Positions 46,340-55,033 are shown, counted from the first letter of the stretch. The stretch: DNA of 64,000 bases from Variovorax sp. EL159 (GCF_900100965.1 NZ_FMUJ01000006.1:248001-312000), one strand, 5' to 3'. Notes: generated by a model from the letters alone, not told the origin. Program-made: numbers and translations.

Positions 46340-47914
46340 TTACTTGATCTTCGCGTTCCAGAAGAACGGCCAGGTCGCGGGCTGGTAGTTGTCCAGCGCC
46401 GGGCTCTTGGCCGAGAGGCCGTTGAACTTGCCGACGTTGATGTAGGGCACTTCGTCATAGACGACCTGCTGCACCTTGCCCCACAGCGCGCCGCGCTTGG
46501 CCGGATCGCTTTCGGTGTTGAAGGCATTCAGCGCCGCCTTCTTGGCGGGCGTGTCCCACCAGCCGGGCGCACCGTCGCCGAGCTGCGGCGGCGAGAGCAT
46601 CGGCTCGGGGAACTGGCCCGAGTGGGTGACGTAGACGTCCCACAGCTTGGAGTCGTTGCGGCGCTGCACCAGCGTGGCCCAGTCGACCACGTTGAGGTCG
46701 ACCTTGAAGCCGGCGCGCTTGAGCTGCTCGGCCATCAGCAGCGCCATGTTGTAGTGGAAGTCGTACTGGCGGCTGGTGAGCACGCGGATCGGCTCGCCCT
46801 TGTAGCCGGCCTTGGCCGCGAGTTCCTTGGCCTTGGGGGCGTTGCGCTGGTTGTACTGGTTGACGCCCGAGGCCGAATAGAACGGCGAGCCCTTCGGGAA
46901 GTGGTTGCCCTCGGCCACGAAGAAGCGCGTGTCGCCGAAGCCGGCCGCGAGCATCTCGCCTTCGCCCAATGCGGTCTGGATCGCCTGGCGCACGGCCGGG
47001 TTGGCGGCCACGCCTTCCTTGGTGTTGAGCACGAGGTACGGGAAGCCGAACGACGGCGTCATGATCGGCAGCGTCTTGCCGCCCGCGGCCTCCAGGCGCG
47101 GCAGGGCCTCGACCGGCAGCAGGTCGGCAAAGTCGTACTGGCCGGCCAGCGCGCCTTCGACGCGCGTGCTGGCGTTGGGCACGGGCACGAAGCGCAGCTC
47201 TTCGATGGCCGCCTCGCGCTTGCCGCCGTAGCCGCTGGCCGGCTCCTTGCGCGCCGAGTACTTGTCGAAGCGCGTGAGCAGCACGAACTGGTCGGGGCGG
47301 CGCTCCTTGAACTTGTAGGGGCCGGTGCCAATGAATTCCTTCAGCGGCGAAGCGATCGAGTCCTTCGCCATGATGGCCGCCATGCCGCTGGGCAGCGCCA
47401 GTTGCGACAGCAGCGGCGCGTAGGGCTCCTTCAGCACGATGTCGACGGCCAGCGGGCCCTTGGCCTTGAGGCTGTCGATTTCCTTGCCCACGGCCTTGCC
47501 GCGCGGCGACTGGTCCATCCAGCGCTGCAGGCTGGCCACCACGTCGTCGGCCGTGAGTTCACGGCCGTTGTGCAGCATCACGCCCTTGCGCAGGGTGATG
47601 GCGTAGGTCTTGCCGTCGGCCGAGATCTTCGGCATGCCCTCGGCCAGCATCGGCACCACGTTCCACTTGGCGTCGAAGGTGTAGAGCGTTTCGTACACGT
47701 GCTGCATGATGGTTCCGACCAGGTCGGCGGTCGATGCCATCGGGTCGAGCGTCTGCGGCTCGGCCACCATCGCCAGCGTGGCGAAGTTGCGCGGGCCTTG
47801 TGCATGCGCTTGCTGATGGGGCAGCGCGGCGCAGAGCATCGCGAGCAGGGAGGCGCCCAACAGGCTGCGCTTCGACAGCAGGGGCAGGCGCTGGACAAGA
47901 CCGACGTGGGGCAT
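46340..47914 (-). CDS. Peptide-type ABC substrate-binding protein (family 5)
   Basis: A 524-residue periplasmic binding protein of the DppA/OppA class: signal SLLGASLLAMLCAALPHQQAHAQ, then RNFATLAMVAEPQTLDPMAST and GTGPYKFKERRPDQFVLLTRFD. The ATG at 47914 has AAGGAG five bases upstream; ATGs at 47929 and 47992 are less likely. It is the first gene of the long operon and divergent from RidA. The class also binds opines, glutathione and other non-peptide ligands, so the ligand is open. Confidence 0.9.
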   Translation of the reverse strand: MPHVGLVQRLPLLSKRSLLGASLLAMLCAALPHQQAHAQGPRNFATLAMVAEPQTLDPMASTADLVGTIMQHVYETLYTFDAKWNVVPMLAEGMPKISADGKTYAITLRKGVMLHNGRELTADDVVASLQRWMDQSPRGKAVGKEIDSLKAKGPLAVDIVLKEPYAPLLSQLALPSGMAAIMAKDSIASPLKEFIGTGPYKFKERRPDQFVLLTRFDKYSARKEPASGYGGKREAAIEELRFVPVPNASTRVEGALAGQYDFADLLPVEALPRLEAAGGKTLPIMTPSFGFPYLVLNTKEGVAANPAVRQAIQTALGEGEMLAAGFGDTRFFVAEGNHFPKGSPFYSASGVNQYNQRNAPKAKELAAKAGYKGEPIRVLTSRQYDFHYNMALLMAEQLKRAGFKVDLNVVDWATLVQRRNDSKLWDVYVTHSGQFPEPMLSPPQLGDGAPGWWDTPAKKAALNAFNTESDPAKRGALWGKVQQVVYDEVPYINVGKFNGLSAKSPALDNYQPATWPFFWNAKIK

Positions 47915-47947
47915 GGGGAACTCCTTCATGGGGGGCGGGCAAGTTTG

Positions 47948-47961
47948 TGAAAGAAATTTTC
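47948..47961. promoter_or_regulatory. Candidate operator, degenerate copy
   Basis: TGAAAGAAATTTTC matches TGAAA-N5-TTTC of the perfect site 70 bp away but lacks the final A. It lies close upstream of the binding-protein gene. Two sites about 84 bp apart would suit a regulator that binds as a tetramer and loops DNA. Confidence 0.35.
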
Positions 47962-48009
47962 TTTTCGGCCCGGACTTTGAAGCAGTATTCACGCCAAATC
48001 ATCCGTGTT

Positions 48010-48027
48010 AACCCTCGATAGAGGGTT
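48010..48027. other. Hairpin/palindrome in the divergent promoter
   Basis: AACCCTC-GATA-GAGGGTT is a perfect 7-bp inverted repeat with a four-base loop, followed on the plus strand by TTTC. It could be an operator or, in the RidA leader, a weak attenuator-like hairpin. Confidence 0.45.
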
Positions 48028-48031
48028 TTTC

Positions 48032-48046
48032 TGAAATAGATTTTCA
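48032..48046. promoter_or_regulatory. Candidate operator TGAAA-N5-TTTCA between importer operon and RidA
   Basis: TGAAATAGATTTTCA has perfect 5-bp arms, and TCTGAAA/TTTCAGA extends them to 7 bp. The same core occurs in front of the oxidase-lactonase pair at 34293-34307. The RpiR-type regulator at 38835-39746 is the obvious candidate to bind it, by inference. Confidence 0.5.
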
Positions 48047-48108
48047 GATTGGATGGATACTCGCACATCCCCTTCCATCGTTCACTTCACAACCCCAGGA
48101 GCCCTCCC

Positions 48109-48498
48109 ATGCCTCTCGAATACCTCGGCGCCCCGCCCCTTGCTTCCGACCGCCAGGTCCGCCCCTTCTCCCCGGCCGTGCGCGCCGGCGACTTCGTCTA
48201 TGTGTCGGGCCAGGTGCCCGCCAACAAGGACGGCGAGATCGTGGTGGGCGGCATCGAGGCGCAGACGCGCCAGGTGATGGAAAACCTCAAGACCGTGCTC
48301 GCCCTGGCCGGCGCCACGCTCGACGACGTGTGCAAGAGCACCGTCTGGCTGCAGGACGCGCGCGACTTTGGTGCCTTCAACCGCATCTACATGAGCTACT
48401 TCGGCGAGAACAAGCCCGCCCGCTCGACCACCGAGGCTCGGCTGATGGTCGATGCGAAGGTCGAGATCGACGTGGTGGCCTACAAGCCCAAGGCCTGA
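48109..48498 (+). CDS. RidA-family enamine/imine deaminase
   Basis: A 129-residue RidA (YjgF/YER057c/UK114) protein. FVYVSGQVPANKDGEIV, GGIEAQTRQVMENLKTVLALAGATLDDV and the end motif PARSTTEARLMVDAKVEIDVVA with the catalytic arginine are all present. RidA hydrolyses reactive enamines and imines such as 2-aminoacrylate made by PLP enzymes. Divergent from the D-amino-acid/peptide operon, whose PLP deaminase would produce such intermediates. AGGAG lies upstream of the ATG. Confidence 0.92.
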   Translation: MPLEYLGAPPLASDRQVRPFSPAVRAGDFVYVSGQVPANKDGEIVVGGIEAQTRQVMENLKTVLALAGATLDDVCKSTVWLQDARDFGAFNRIYMSYFGENKPARSTTEARLMVDAKVEIDVVAYKPKA

Positions 48499-49113
48499 TC
48501 AGGCCTGCTGCAGCTCGGTCTTGCGCTGGATGATGCGCGAGACCAGCCCGTATTCGACCGCCTCGTCGGCCGACAGCCAGCGGTCGCGCTCGATGTCGGC
48601 CAGCACCACGTCGATCGGCTTGCCGGTTTCCCGCGCGATCTCGTGCGCGATGCGCTGGCGGGCCTTGATGATCTCTTGCGCCTGGATGGCGATGTCGGTC
48701 GCCTGGCCGCCCGCGCCGCCGCTGGGCTGGTGAATCAGGAAGCGGGTGTTGGGCAGGCACACGCGGCGCTCGCGCGGTGCCGACAGGAACAGGTGGGTGG
48801 CCGCGCTGCCAACCCAGCCGGTGCCGATCATGTTCACCGGTGCACTGATGAAACGCACGATGTCATGGATGGCATCGCCCGACTCCAGGTGGCCGCCCGG
48901 CGAACTCACGAGGATGTCGATGGGTTGCTGGTTGTCCGCGTCGAGCGCGATGAGCCGGCGCGTCACGTCGGCGGCCACGGCGTCGGTGATGGTGCCGAAG
49001 ATCAGGAGCGTGCGCGATTTGAATGCCTTCTCCTCCAGGTAGGAGTTGCGCGGCTCGGCGGTGGCCGCGGGCTTGGTGTCGTCGTCGGTTTCCATTGAGA
49101 ACATGGGCTGCAT
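48499..49113 (-). CDS. ClpP-like protease subunit with altered nucleophile motif
   Basis: A 204-residue ClpP homologue without a propeptide-like extension beyond a short acidic N-terminus. The catalytic histidine (FLIHQPSGG) and aspartate (ERDRWLSADEAVEYGLV) regions are conserved. The nucleophile region reads GWVGSAATHLFL where ClpP has GQAASMGA, so the usual serine aligns with threonine, and a different serine lies three residues earlier; the segment to CLPN is also about three residues shorter. AGGAG precedes the ATG. There is no clpX next to it, so it is a paralogue and not the housekeeping ClpP. Activity is uncertain. Confidence 0.85.
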   Translation of the reverse strand: MQPMFSMETDDDTKPAATAEPRNSYLEEKAFKSRTLLIFGTITDAVAADVTRRLIALDADNQQPIDILVSSPGGHLESGDAIHDIVRFISAPVNMIGTGWVGSAATHLFLSAPRERRVCLPNTRFLIHQPSGGAGGQATDIAIQAQEIIKARQRIAHEIARETGKPIDVVLADIERDRWLSADEAVEYGLVSRIIQRKTELQQA

Positions 49114-49196
49114 GAAGAAAGCTCCTGTGGTTGAACTGTCTTGACGAACAAGCCCACAGTTTCGTGACATTACCGCTGCTGTGGCAAGCTGCGCCG

Positions 49197-49997
49197 ATGC
49201 TCGATGAACGCTATCTGTCGCAATTCCCGGTGCATCGCGGCCGGCTGGTTCGTGCCGCCATGCGCCTGCTCGGCGGCAAGGCCGAGGCTGAGGACGTGGT
49301 GCAGGACACCTACCTGCGCGCACTGGAAACAGGCCAGGGCAACGCCCGCGAACTCGACGCGGCGCAGGCCTGGCTGACCACGGTGATGCAGCACCTGGCC
49401 ATCGACCGGCTGCGGCGGCGCAACTGGATGCAGGCGTGGCTTCAGGATGCCGGCGCCGAGGCGCAAGGCACCGCGCACGAGGCGCCTTCGGCACAGGACG
49501 ACGCGGCGCTGGCCGAATCCACGGCGCAGGCGCTGCGCCTGCTGGCCACGCGGCTGTCACCGGCGGATGCAGCCGCTGTGCTGCTGCGCGAGGTCTTCGA
49601 GGCCAGCTTCAAGGAGATCGCGGAGGCCAGTGGCAAGACCGAGTCGGCCTGCAGGCAGCAGCTGCATCGTGCGCTGCTGCGGCTGCGGCAGGACAGTCGC
49701 GCGGACGAAGGCCGCGACAACGACACCGGATCGGACGCGCACTTTCATGTGTACCGGCAGGCGCTGCATGACTGCGATGCGAAGCTGCTGTTCGCGATGC
49801 TGCGGCAACCGCCCACGCGGGCCTTTGGGGCGTCGGCCTCGATGGCCGCCACTGCCAGTGGTGCGCCGCGCGCGGTCTGCCAGGTCATGCAGATCGGTGG
49901 GCGGATCGGCCTTGTGCTGACGCTGGGTGGAAAGGTGTTGTGCGTACTGCCGCTGGATGCGCGGCCAATGGAAGAAGAGGCCCTCTCTTCGCATTAG
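49197..49997 (+). CDS. ECF-type RNA polymerase sigma factor with C-terminal extension
   Basis: A 266-residue sigma-70-like factor. Region 2 (RLVRAAMRLLGGKAEAEDVVQDTYLRALE and AWLTTVMQHLAIDRLRRRN) and region 4 (LSPADAAAVLLREVFEASFKEIAEASGKTESACRQQLHRAL) are clear. About 90 residues follow region 4 (FHVYRQALHDCDAKLLFAML onwards), as in ECF groups that carry their own regulatory tail in place of an anti-sigma factor. No anti-sigma gene is adjacent. It is divergent from the ClpP-like gene with only 83 bp between, so the two may share control. Confidence 0.85.
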   Translation: MLDERYLSQFPVHRGRLVRAAMRLLGGKAEAEDVVQDTYLRALETGQGNARELDAAQAWLTTVMQHLAIDRLRRRNWMQAWLQDAGAEAQGTAHEAPSAQDDAALAESTAQALRLLATRLSPADAAAVLLREVFEASFKEIAEASGKTESACRQQLHRALLRLRQDSRADEGRDNDTGSDAHFHVYRQALHDCDAKLLFAMLRQPPTRAFGASASMAATASGAPRAVCQVMQIGGRIGLVLTLGGKVLCVLPLDARPMEEEALSSH

Positions 49998-50118
49998 CCC
50001 CTTCCCCCTCTGGGGGAAGGTTGGGATGGGGGCCGCGCGGCCTCAAAGACTGCGCGGCATCGAAGGCCGCATGCCCCCACCCCTGCCCTCCCCCGGAAGG
50101 GGAGGGAGAAAGACGGGA
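49998..50118. repeat. Intergenic palindromic repeat, copy 2
   Basis: Fills the whole gap between the convergent sigma-factor and lolD genes. The left arm (49998-50033) ends GGTTGGGATGGGGGC and the right arm (50073-50118) begins GCCCCCACCCC and ends GAGAAAGACGGGA, matching copy 1 at 42081-42206 in both arms but not in the middle. In this position it could also work as a bidirectional terminator. Confidence 0.8.
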
Positions 50119-50796
50119 TCAGCCCGCCAGCCGCCCAGCCACGAGTTGCAACACCCGATCGCAACGCTTCGCCAGATCCTGGTCATGCGTGACCATCACA
50201 AAGGCCGTGCCATGCCGATGCGCCAGATCAAGCATCAGCGCGAATACCGTATCGGCAGTGCTGCGGTCGAGGTTGCCCGTCGGCTCGTCGGCCAGCACGC
50301 AGGCAGGCTGCGTGACCAGCGCCCGCGCGATCGCCACGCGCTGGCGCTCGCCGCCCGACAACTCTGCCGGCCGATGGTGCAAGCGCTCGGCCAAGCCCAC
50401 GCTCGACAGAATCTTCGTAGCCGACTGCACAGCCTGCGCCGGCTCCACGCGGCGGATCTTCAGCGGCATCGCCACGTTGTCGAGCGCGCTGAACTCGGGC
50501 AACAAATGATGGAACTGGTAGACGAAGCCCAGGTGCTGGTTGCGCAGGCGCCCTTGCTCGGCGGCATCGGCATGCGCGATGTCCTTGCCCAGCAGTTCGA
50601 CCTTGCCGGACGTGGGCGCATCGAGCCCGCCCATCAGGTGCAGCAGCGTGCTCTTGCCGGAGCCCGAGGCGCCGACGATGGCCAGCGTTTCGCCGGCATG
50701 CACGTCGAGGTCGACGCCGTGCAGCACCGTCAGGTCGAGCCGGCCTTCGTGGAAGCGCTTGGTCAGGCCGCGGGCCTTCAATACAACGTCACTCAT
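50119..50796 (-). CDS. lolD: Lipoprotein-releasing system ATP-binding protein LolD
   Basis: A 225-residue ATPase with Walker A GASGSGKST, LGFVYQFHHLLPEFSALDNVAMPL (the LolD-type Q-loop), LSGGERQRVAIARAL and VLADEPTGNLD. LolD powers release of outer-membrane lipoproteins to LolA. It overlaps the LolC/E-type permease gene by 8 bp, the standard arrangement. Confidence 0.92.
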   Translation of the reverse strand: MSDVVLKARGLTKRFHEGRLDLTVLHGVDLDVHAGETLAIVGASGSGKSTLLHLMGGLDAPTSGKVELLGKDIAHADAAEQGRLRNQHLGFVYQFHHLLPEFSALDNVAMPLKIRRVEPAQAVQSATKILSSVGLAERLHHRPAELSGGERQRVAIARALVTQPACVLADEPTGNLDRSTADTVFALMLDLAHRHGTAFVMVTHDQDLAKRCDRVLQLVAGRLAG

Positions 50797-52045
50797 AGCG
50801 CAGGGCCTCGGCGGGGTTCACGCGGCTGGCGCGCCAGCTCGGGTACAGCGTGGCCAGGAACGACAGGACAAGGGAAATGATGGCAATCGGCATGATGTCG
50901 CTGCGCTGCGGATCGCTCGGCATCTTGCTGATCAGGTAGATGTCCTTCGGCAAGAAGCTGGCGTGGAAGAGCCGCTCGAGGAAGGGCACGATCACGTCGA
51001 TGTTGTAGGCGATGCCCAGCCCCAGCAGCAGGCCGATGCCGGTGCCGATCACGCCCACCATCGCGCCCTGCACCACGAAGATGCCCATGATGCTGCGCGG
51101 CGAGCTGCCCAGCGTGCGCAGGATGGCGATGTCGGCGCGCTTGTCGGTCACGGTCATCACCAGCGTCGAGACGAGGTTGAAGGCCGCCACCGCCACGATC
51201 AGCGTGAGGATGATGAACATCATGCGTTTCTCGACCTGCACGGCCGCGAACCAGGTCTTGTTCTGGCGCGTCCAGTCGCGGATCAGGAACTGGCCCGGCA
51301 AGGTCACGGCCAGCTGGTCGGCGATGTCGCGGGCCTCGTTCAGGTCTTTCAGCTTGAGGCGGATGCCGGTCGGGCCTTCGAGGCGGAACACCTTGGCCGC
51401 GTCTTCCTCGTGGATCATGGCCAGCGCCGAGTCGTACTCGTAGTGGCCCGAATCGAAGGTGCCGACCACGGTGAACTGCTTGAGCCTGGGCACCACGCCG
51501 GCCGGCGTGACCTGCCCGCCCGGTGCCACCAGCGTGACCTGGTCGCCCGGCTGCACGAACATCGAGCGCGCCAGCTCGATGCCCAGCACGATGCCGAACT
51601 GGCCCGGCACCAGCTTGTCGAAGGTGCCGCCCGCGGCAATGCCGTTGGTGTCGGTGACTTCGGGCTCGAGCTTGGGGTCGATGCCGCGAATGATCGCGCC
51701 CTTCATGTCTTCACCGCGCGCGATCAGCGCCTGCGTGTTGATGAAGGGCGCCGCGCCGACCACCTCGGGGTTCTTGCGCGCCGCCGCCATGATCTGGTCG
51801 ATGTCCTGCAGCGCCTGGCCGTCGCGCGAAAGGATCTCGATGTGCGACACCACGCCGAGCATGCGGTCGCGCACCTCTTTCTGGAAGCCGTTCATCACAC
51901 TGAGCACAATGATCAGCGCCGCCACGCCCAGCGCGATGCCGAGCATCGAGACACCGGAGATGAAGGAGATGAAGCCGTTGCGCCGCGTCGCCCGGCCTGC
52001 GCGCGTGTAGCGCCAGCCGAGCTGCAGTTCATAGGGGAGTCGCAT
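50789..52045 (-). CDS. lolC: Lipoprotein-releasing system permease, LolC/LolE family
   Basis: A 418-residue FtsX-type permease: ELQLGWRYTR at the start, then a membrane helix GISMLGIALGVAALIIVLSVMNGF and the family motif FQKEVRDRMLGVVSHIEI, a large periplasmic domain, and three C-terminal helices ending PSWRASRVNPAEALRYE. Only one permease gene is present, so it may form a homodimer. The ATG at 52045 is directly behind the 3' arm of a 10-bp inverted repeat. Confidence 0.92.
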   Translation of the reverse strand: MRLPYELQLGWRYTRAGRATRRNGFISFISGVSMLGIALGVAALIIVLSVMNGFQKEVRDRMLGVVSHIEILSRDGQALQDIDQIMAAARKNPEVVGAAPFINTQALIARGEDMKGAIIRGIDPKLEPEVTDTNGIAAGGTFDKLVPGQFGIVLGIELARSMFVQPGDQVTLVAPGGQVTPAGVVPRLKQFTVVGTFDSGHYEYDSALAMIHEEDAAKVFRLEGPTGIRLKLKDLNEARDIADQLAVTLPGQFLIRDWTRQNKTWFAAVQVEKRMMFIILTLIVAVAAFNLVSTLVMTVTDKRADIAILRTLGSSPRSIMGIFVVQGAMVGVIGTGIGLLLGLGIAYNIDVIVPFLERLFHASFLPKDIYLISKMPSDPQRSDIMPIAIISLVLSFLATLYPSWRASRVNPAEALRYE

Positions 52046-52080
52046 CAAATTTCCCGCCGAGCCGCCTCAAGGGAAATTTG
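52046..52080 (-). promoter_or_regulatory. Hairpin immediately upstream of the lolC start codon
   Basis: CAAATTTCCC and GGGAAATTTG are perfect 10-bp arms around a 15-base loop. On the lolC transcript the 3' arm ends at the base before the ATG, so the hairpin would cover the ribosome binding region. It may govern translation of lolC or be part of an intergenic repeat; bases 52081-52130 that follow also look like a Comamonadaceae-style repeat. Confidence 0.5.
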
Positions 52081-52188
52081 CCCGCCCTCGGGGGGCAGCG
52101 AACACACGAAGTGAGGAGCGAGGGGGTAGGTCATACGTCGGAATTGTGGCATCCCGGATTCCCTTGGGGCTTCCCGGACAATAGGGGA

Positions 52189-53154
52189 ATGGCCGAAACC
52201 TCCCCACGTCACCTGTTGATCCCCTTTGCCGGCCGCGGTTCCCCTGCTTGCCGCGCCGCCCTGCCCACCCTGCGGCTGCCGAACCTCGAAACCCTGCTGC
52301 TGCGACTGACCCTGGCCGACACCGACTCGCAGGACGAAAGCACGCGCTCGCCTCCGCATGAACGCGCGCTCGCGCAGGCGCTGGGCATCTCCGCCGCCGA
52401 TGGCTGCATTCCCTGGGCCGCGCTCGAAGCCCGAAAAACCGGCCTGGCCGCGCCCGGCGACCACGAAGGCTGGGGCCTCGTGACGCTGTGCAACTGGCAG
52501 GTCGGCATCGACGACGTGGCGCTGGGCGATCCGTCCGCCATCGAGATCGACGCCGCCGAATCGATGGCCCTGCTGGCTGTCGCGGGCCCGTTCTTCGAAG
52601 AAGACGGCATTGCGCTCTACCCCTCCGACACGCCGGGCCGCTGGCTCGCATGCGCGCCCATCTTCGACGGGCTGGCCACCGCTTCCATCGACCGTGCAGT
52701 GGGCTTCCCGATCTCGCAGTGGTCACCGCTGGGTGATTCAGCGCGCCCTTTGCGCCGCCTGCAGAACGAAATGCAGATGCTGCTCTACACGCAACGCGTG
52801 AACGACGACCGCGCCGCGCGCGGCGTGCCGCCCATCAACTCGTTCTGGCTCAGCGGCACCGGCGCGCTGAAGAACGAGGCAGCGCGACCCGCGGCAACGC
52901 CCGAGGTCGACGATGCCCTGCGCATCGCCGCCCTGCGCGACGACGGCGCGGCCTGGGCCGCCGCCTGGCAGGCGCTGGACGCCGGTGCCATCGCCGACCT
53001 GCTGAGCGACTACACGCGTGGCGCCGACGTGACGCTCACGCTCTGCGGCGACCGCGCGGCGCAGCGCTACACCGTGCAGCAGCGCGGACTGGCCCGCTGG
53101 GCCAAGAGCCTGTTCGATCGCACGCGCGCATCGAGCGTGCTGGAGTCGCTATGA
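52189..53154 (+). CDS. RpfE-like protein (annotated as phosphoglycerate mutase-like)
   Basis: A 321-residue protein beginning MAETSPRHLLIPFAGRGSPAC. It matches the family of proteins beside recJ in beta- and gamma-proteobacteria called RpfE (regulatory protein) or, loosely, phosphoglycerate mutase; features include WGLVTLCNWQVGIDDVALGDP, RLQNEMQMLLYTQRVNDDRAARG and PPINSFWLSGTGAL. Biochemical function is not established. It overlaps recJ by 4 bp (ATGA), the usual neighbourhood. Confidence 0.75.
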   Translation: MAETSPRHLLIPFAGRGSPACRAALPTLRLPNLETLLLRLTLADTDSQDESTRSPPHERALAQALGISAADGCIPWAALEARKTGLAAPGDHEGWGLVTLCNWQVGIDDVALGDPSAIEIDAAESMALLAVAGPFFEEDGIALYPSDTPGRWLACAPIFDGLATASIDRAVGFPISQWSPLGDSARPLRRLQNEMQMLLYTQRVNDDRAARGVPPINSFWLSGTGALKNEAARPAATPEVDDALRIAALRDDGAAWAAAWQALDAGAIADLLSDYTRGADVTLTLCGDRAAQRYTVQQRGLARWAKSLFDRTRASSVLESL

Positions 53155-54872
53155 AGATCGTCGCCCGTGAGATCCCGCCGCGCACCGTCTGGGCGCTGGA
53201 ACAGGCCGGTGTGCATCCGCTGCTGGCGCGCCTTTTCGCGGCACGTGGCGTGCGCGCCAAGGAAGAACTCGACGACGGCCTGGTCCGCCTGCTGCCGCCC
53301 GACACGCTGCGCGGCACGCGCGAAGCCGCCGTGCTGCTCGCCGACGCGATGGCGCAAGACAAACGCCTGTGCATCGTGGCCGACTACGACTGCGACGGCG
53401 CCACCGCCTGCGCGGTCGGCGTGCGCGGCCTGCGCCTGCTGGGCGCGAAGAACGTGAGCTACCTCGTGCCCGACCGCGTGGTCGATGGCTACGGCCTCAC
53501 GCCGCCGATTGCCGAGCGCGTGGCCGACAGCGGCGCCGACATGCTGATCACCGTCGACAACGGCATCGCCAGCGTCGAAGGCGTTTTTGCCGCCAAGGCG
53601 CGCGGCCTGCAGGTGCTGGTGACCGACCACCACTTGCCCGGGCCCGAGCTGCCGGTGGCCGACGTGCTGGTCAACCCGAACCAACCGGGCTGCGAATTCG
53701 AGAGCAAGAGCATCGCCGGTGTCGGCGTCATGTTCTATGTGCTGTTGGCGCTGCGCTCCGAGTTGCGCGCGCGCGGCGTGTTCGACGTGGCAACGCAGCC
53801 CAAGCTCGATGCACTGCTGCCGCTGGTCGCGCTCGGCACCGTGGCCGACGTGGTGAAGCTCGACGCCAACAACCGCCGGCTGGTGGCGCAAGGCCTGCGC
53901 CGCATCCGCGCGGGCGCGATGCCTGCGGGCGTGGCGGCGCTCTTCAAGGCCGCGGGCCGCAACGCCTCGGTCGCCACCACCTTCGATTTCGGCTTTGCCC
54001 TGGGCCCCCGCATCAACGCGGCCGGCCGGCTGGCCGACATGACGCTGGGCATCGAATGCCTGCTGACCGACGACGCGGGCCGCGCCGAAGAACTCGCGCG
54101 CATGCTCGACGGCATCAACCGCGAGCGGCGCGACATCGAAGGCGGCATGCGCGACCAGGCGCTGCTGCTGGCCGAATCGCTCTTTGCCGCCGACGGTGAA
54201 GGCATCGAAGCCCCACCGCCGGCCATCAGCGTGTTCGACGCGAACTTCCACGAAGGCGTGGTCGGCATCGTGGCCTCGCGCATCAAGGACCGCTTTCACC
54301 GGCCGACCTTCGTCTTCGCGGCCAGCGGCGCGCCGGGCAAGGAACAGGAGCTGAAAGGCTCAGGCCGCTCGATCCCCGGCTTTCATCTGCGCGACGCGCT
54401 CGACCTCGTCGCCAAGCGCCACCCCGGCGTGCTGCTGCGCTTCGGCGGGCATGCAATGGCGGCCGGCTGCACCGTGGCGCGCGAGCACTTCAAGACCTTC
54501 GAACAAGGGCTCGCGCAGGTGGCCGGCGAATGGCTGGCCGCCGCCGCGCTCACGCGGCAGATCGAAACCGACGGGCCCATCGCACGCGAGTACATGCGCA
54601 TCGACCTCGTCGACACGCTGCACAAGGAGGTGTGGGGCCAGGGCTTTGCGCCGCCGACCTTCAGCGAAGAAGTCGAAGTGGTGTCGCAGCGGCTGGTGGG
54701 CGAGAAGCACCTGGCGCTCAAGCTCAAGCACCAGGGCCAGCCGATCGATGCGATCTGGTTCAGCCATACCGAGCCGCTGCCGCCGAAGGTCAAGCTGGCG
54801 TTCCGGCTCGATGCGGACGAGTGGCAGGGCGTGCGGCGCCTGCGCTTCCTGGTCGAAGGCGCGGAGTTCTAG
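53151..54872 (+). CDS. recJ: Single-stranded-DNA-specific exonuclease RecJ
   Basis: A 573-residue RecJ. DHH-family motifs are visible: ADYDCDGATAC (motif I), LITVDNGIAS and VTDHHLPGPELP (motif III), PRINAAGRLADM, and the DHHA1 motif RFGGHAMAAGCT. It degrades single-stranded DNA 5' to 3' in recombination and mismatch repair. Length is normal. Starts inside the stop of the RpfE-like gene. Confidence 0.95.
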   Translation: MKIVAREIPPRTVWALEQAGVHPLLARLFAARGVRAKEELDDGLVRLLPPDTLRGTREAAVLLADAMAQDKRLCIVADYDCDGATACAVGVRGLRLLGAKNVSYLVPDRVVDGYGLTPPIAERVADSGADMLITVDNGIASVEGVFAAKARGLQVLVTDHHLPGPELPVADVLVNPNQPGCEFESKSIAGVGVMFYVLLALRSELRARGVFDVATQPKLDALLPLVALGTVADVVKLDANNRRLVAQGLRRIRAGAMPAGVAALFKAAGRNASVATTFDFGFALGPRINAAGRLADMTLGIECLLTDDAGRAEELARMLDGINRERRDIEGGMRDQALLLAESLFAADGEGIEAPPPAISVFDANFHEGVVGIVASRIKDRFHRPTFVFAASGAPGKEQELKGSGRSIPGFHLRDALDLVAKRHPGVLLRFGGHAMAAGCTVAREHFKTFEQGLAQVAGEWLAAAALTRQIETDGPIAREYMRIDLVDTLHKEVWGQGFAPPTFSEEVEVVSQRLVGEKHLALKLKHQGQPIDAIWFSHTEPLPPKVKLAFRLDADEWQGVRRLRFLVEGAEF

Positions 54873-55033
54873 CCTTTCAGCCGGGCCCCAGGCCGGTGAC
54901 ATAGGGGTCACAGGGGACGCCCGCATCCGGGCTTCGGAGATACGATCGGTTACTTTCGTATTCCACAAGAAGAACTTCGAGACGCCCGGATGCCTTCCTG
55001 CCATGTCCCCCTCTCTTCCACCGGCCCGCGGCC

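Noticed and set aside
45173..47950. A 925-codon open frame on the plus strand
   Set aside because: It lies opposite the lactonase and binding-protein genes, has no family-like sequence and a His/Arg/Gly-rich composition typical of the antisense frame of high-G+C genes.
54896..54911. GTGAC-N6-GTCAC dyad after recJ as an operator
   Set aside because: Perfect but short; it lies between recJ and the diguanylate cyclase with no second copy noticed and no regulator nearby, so chance cannot be excluded.
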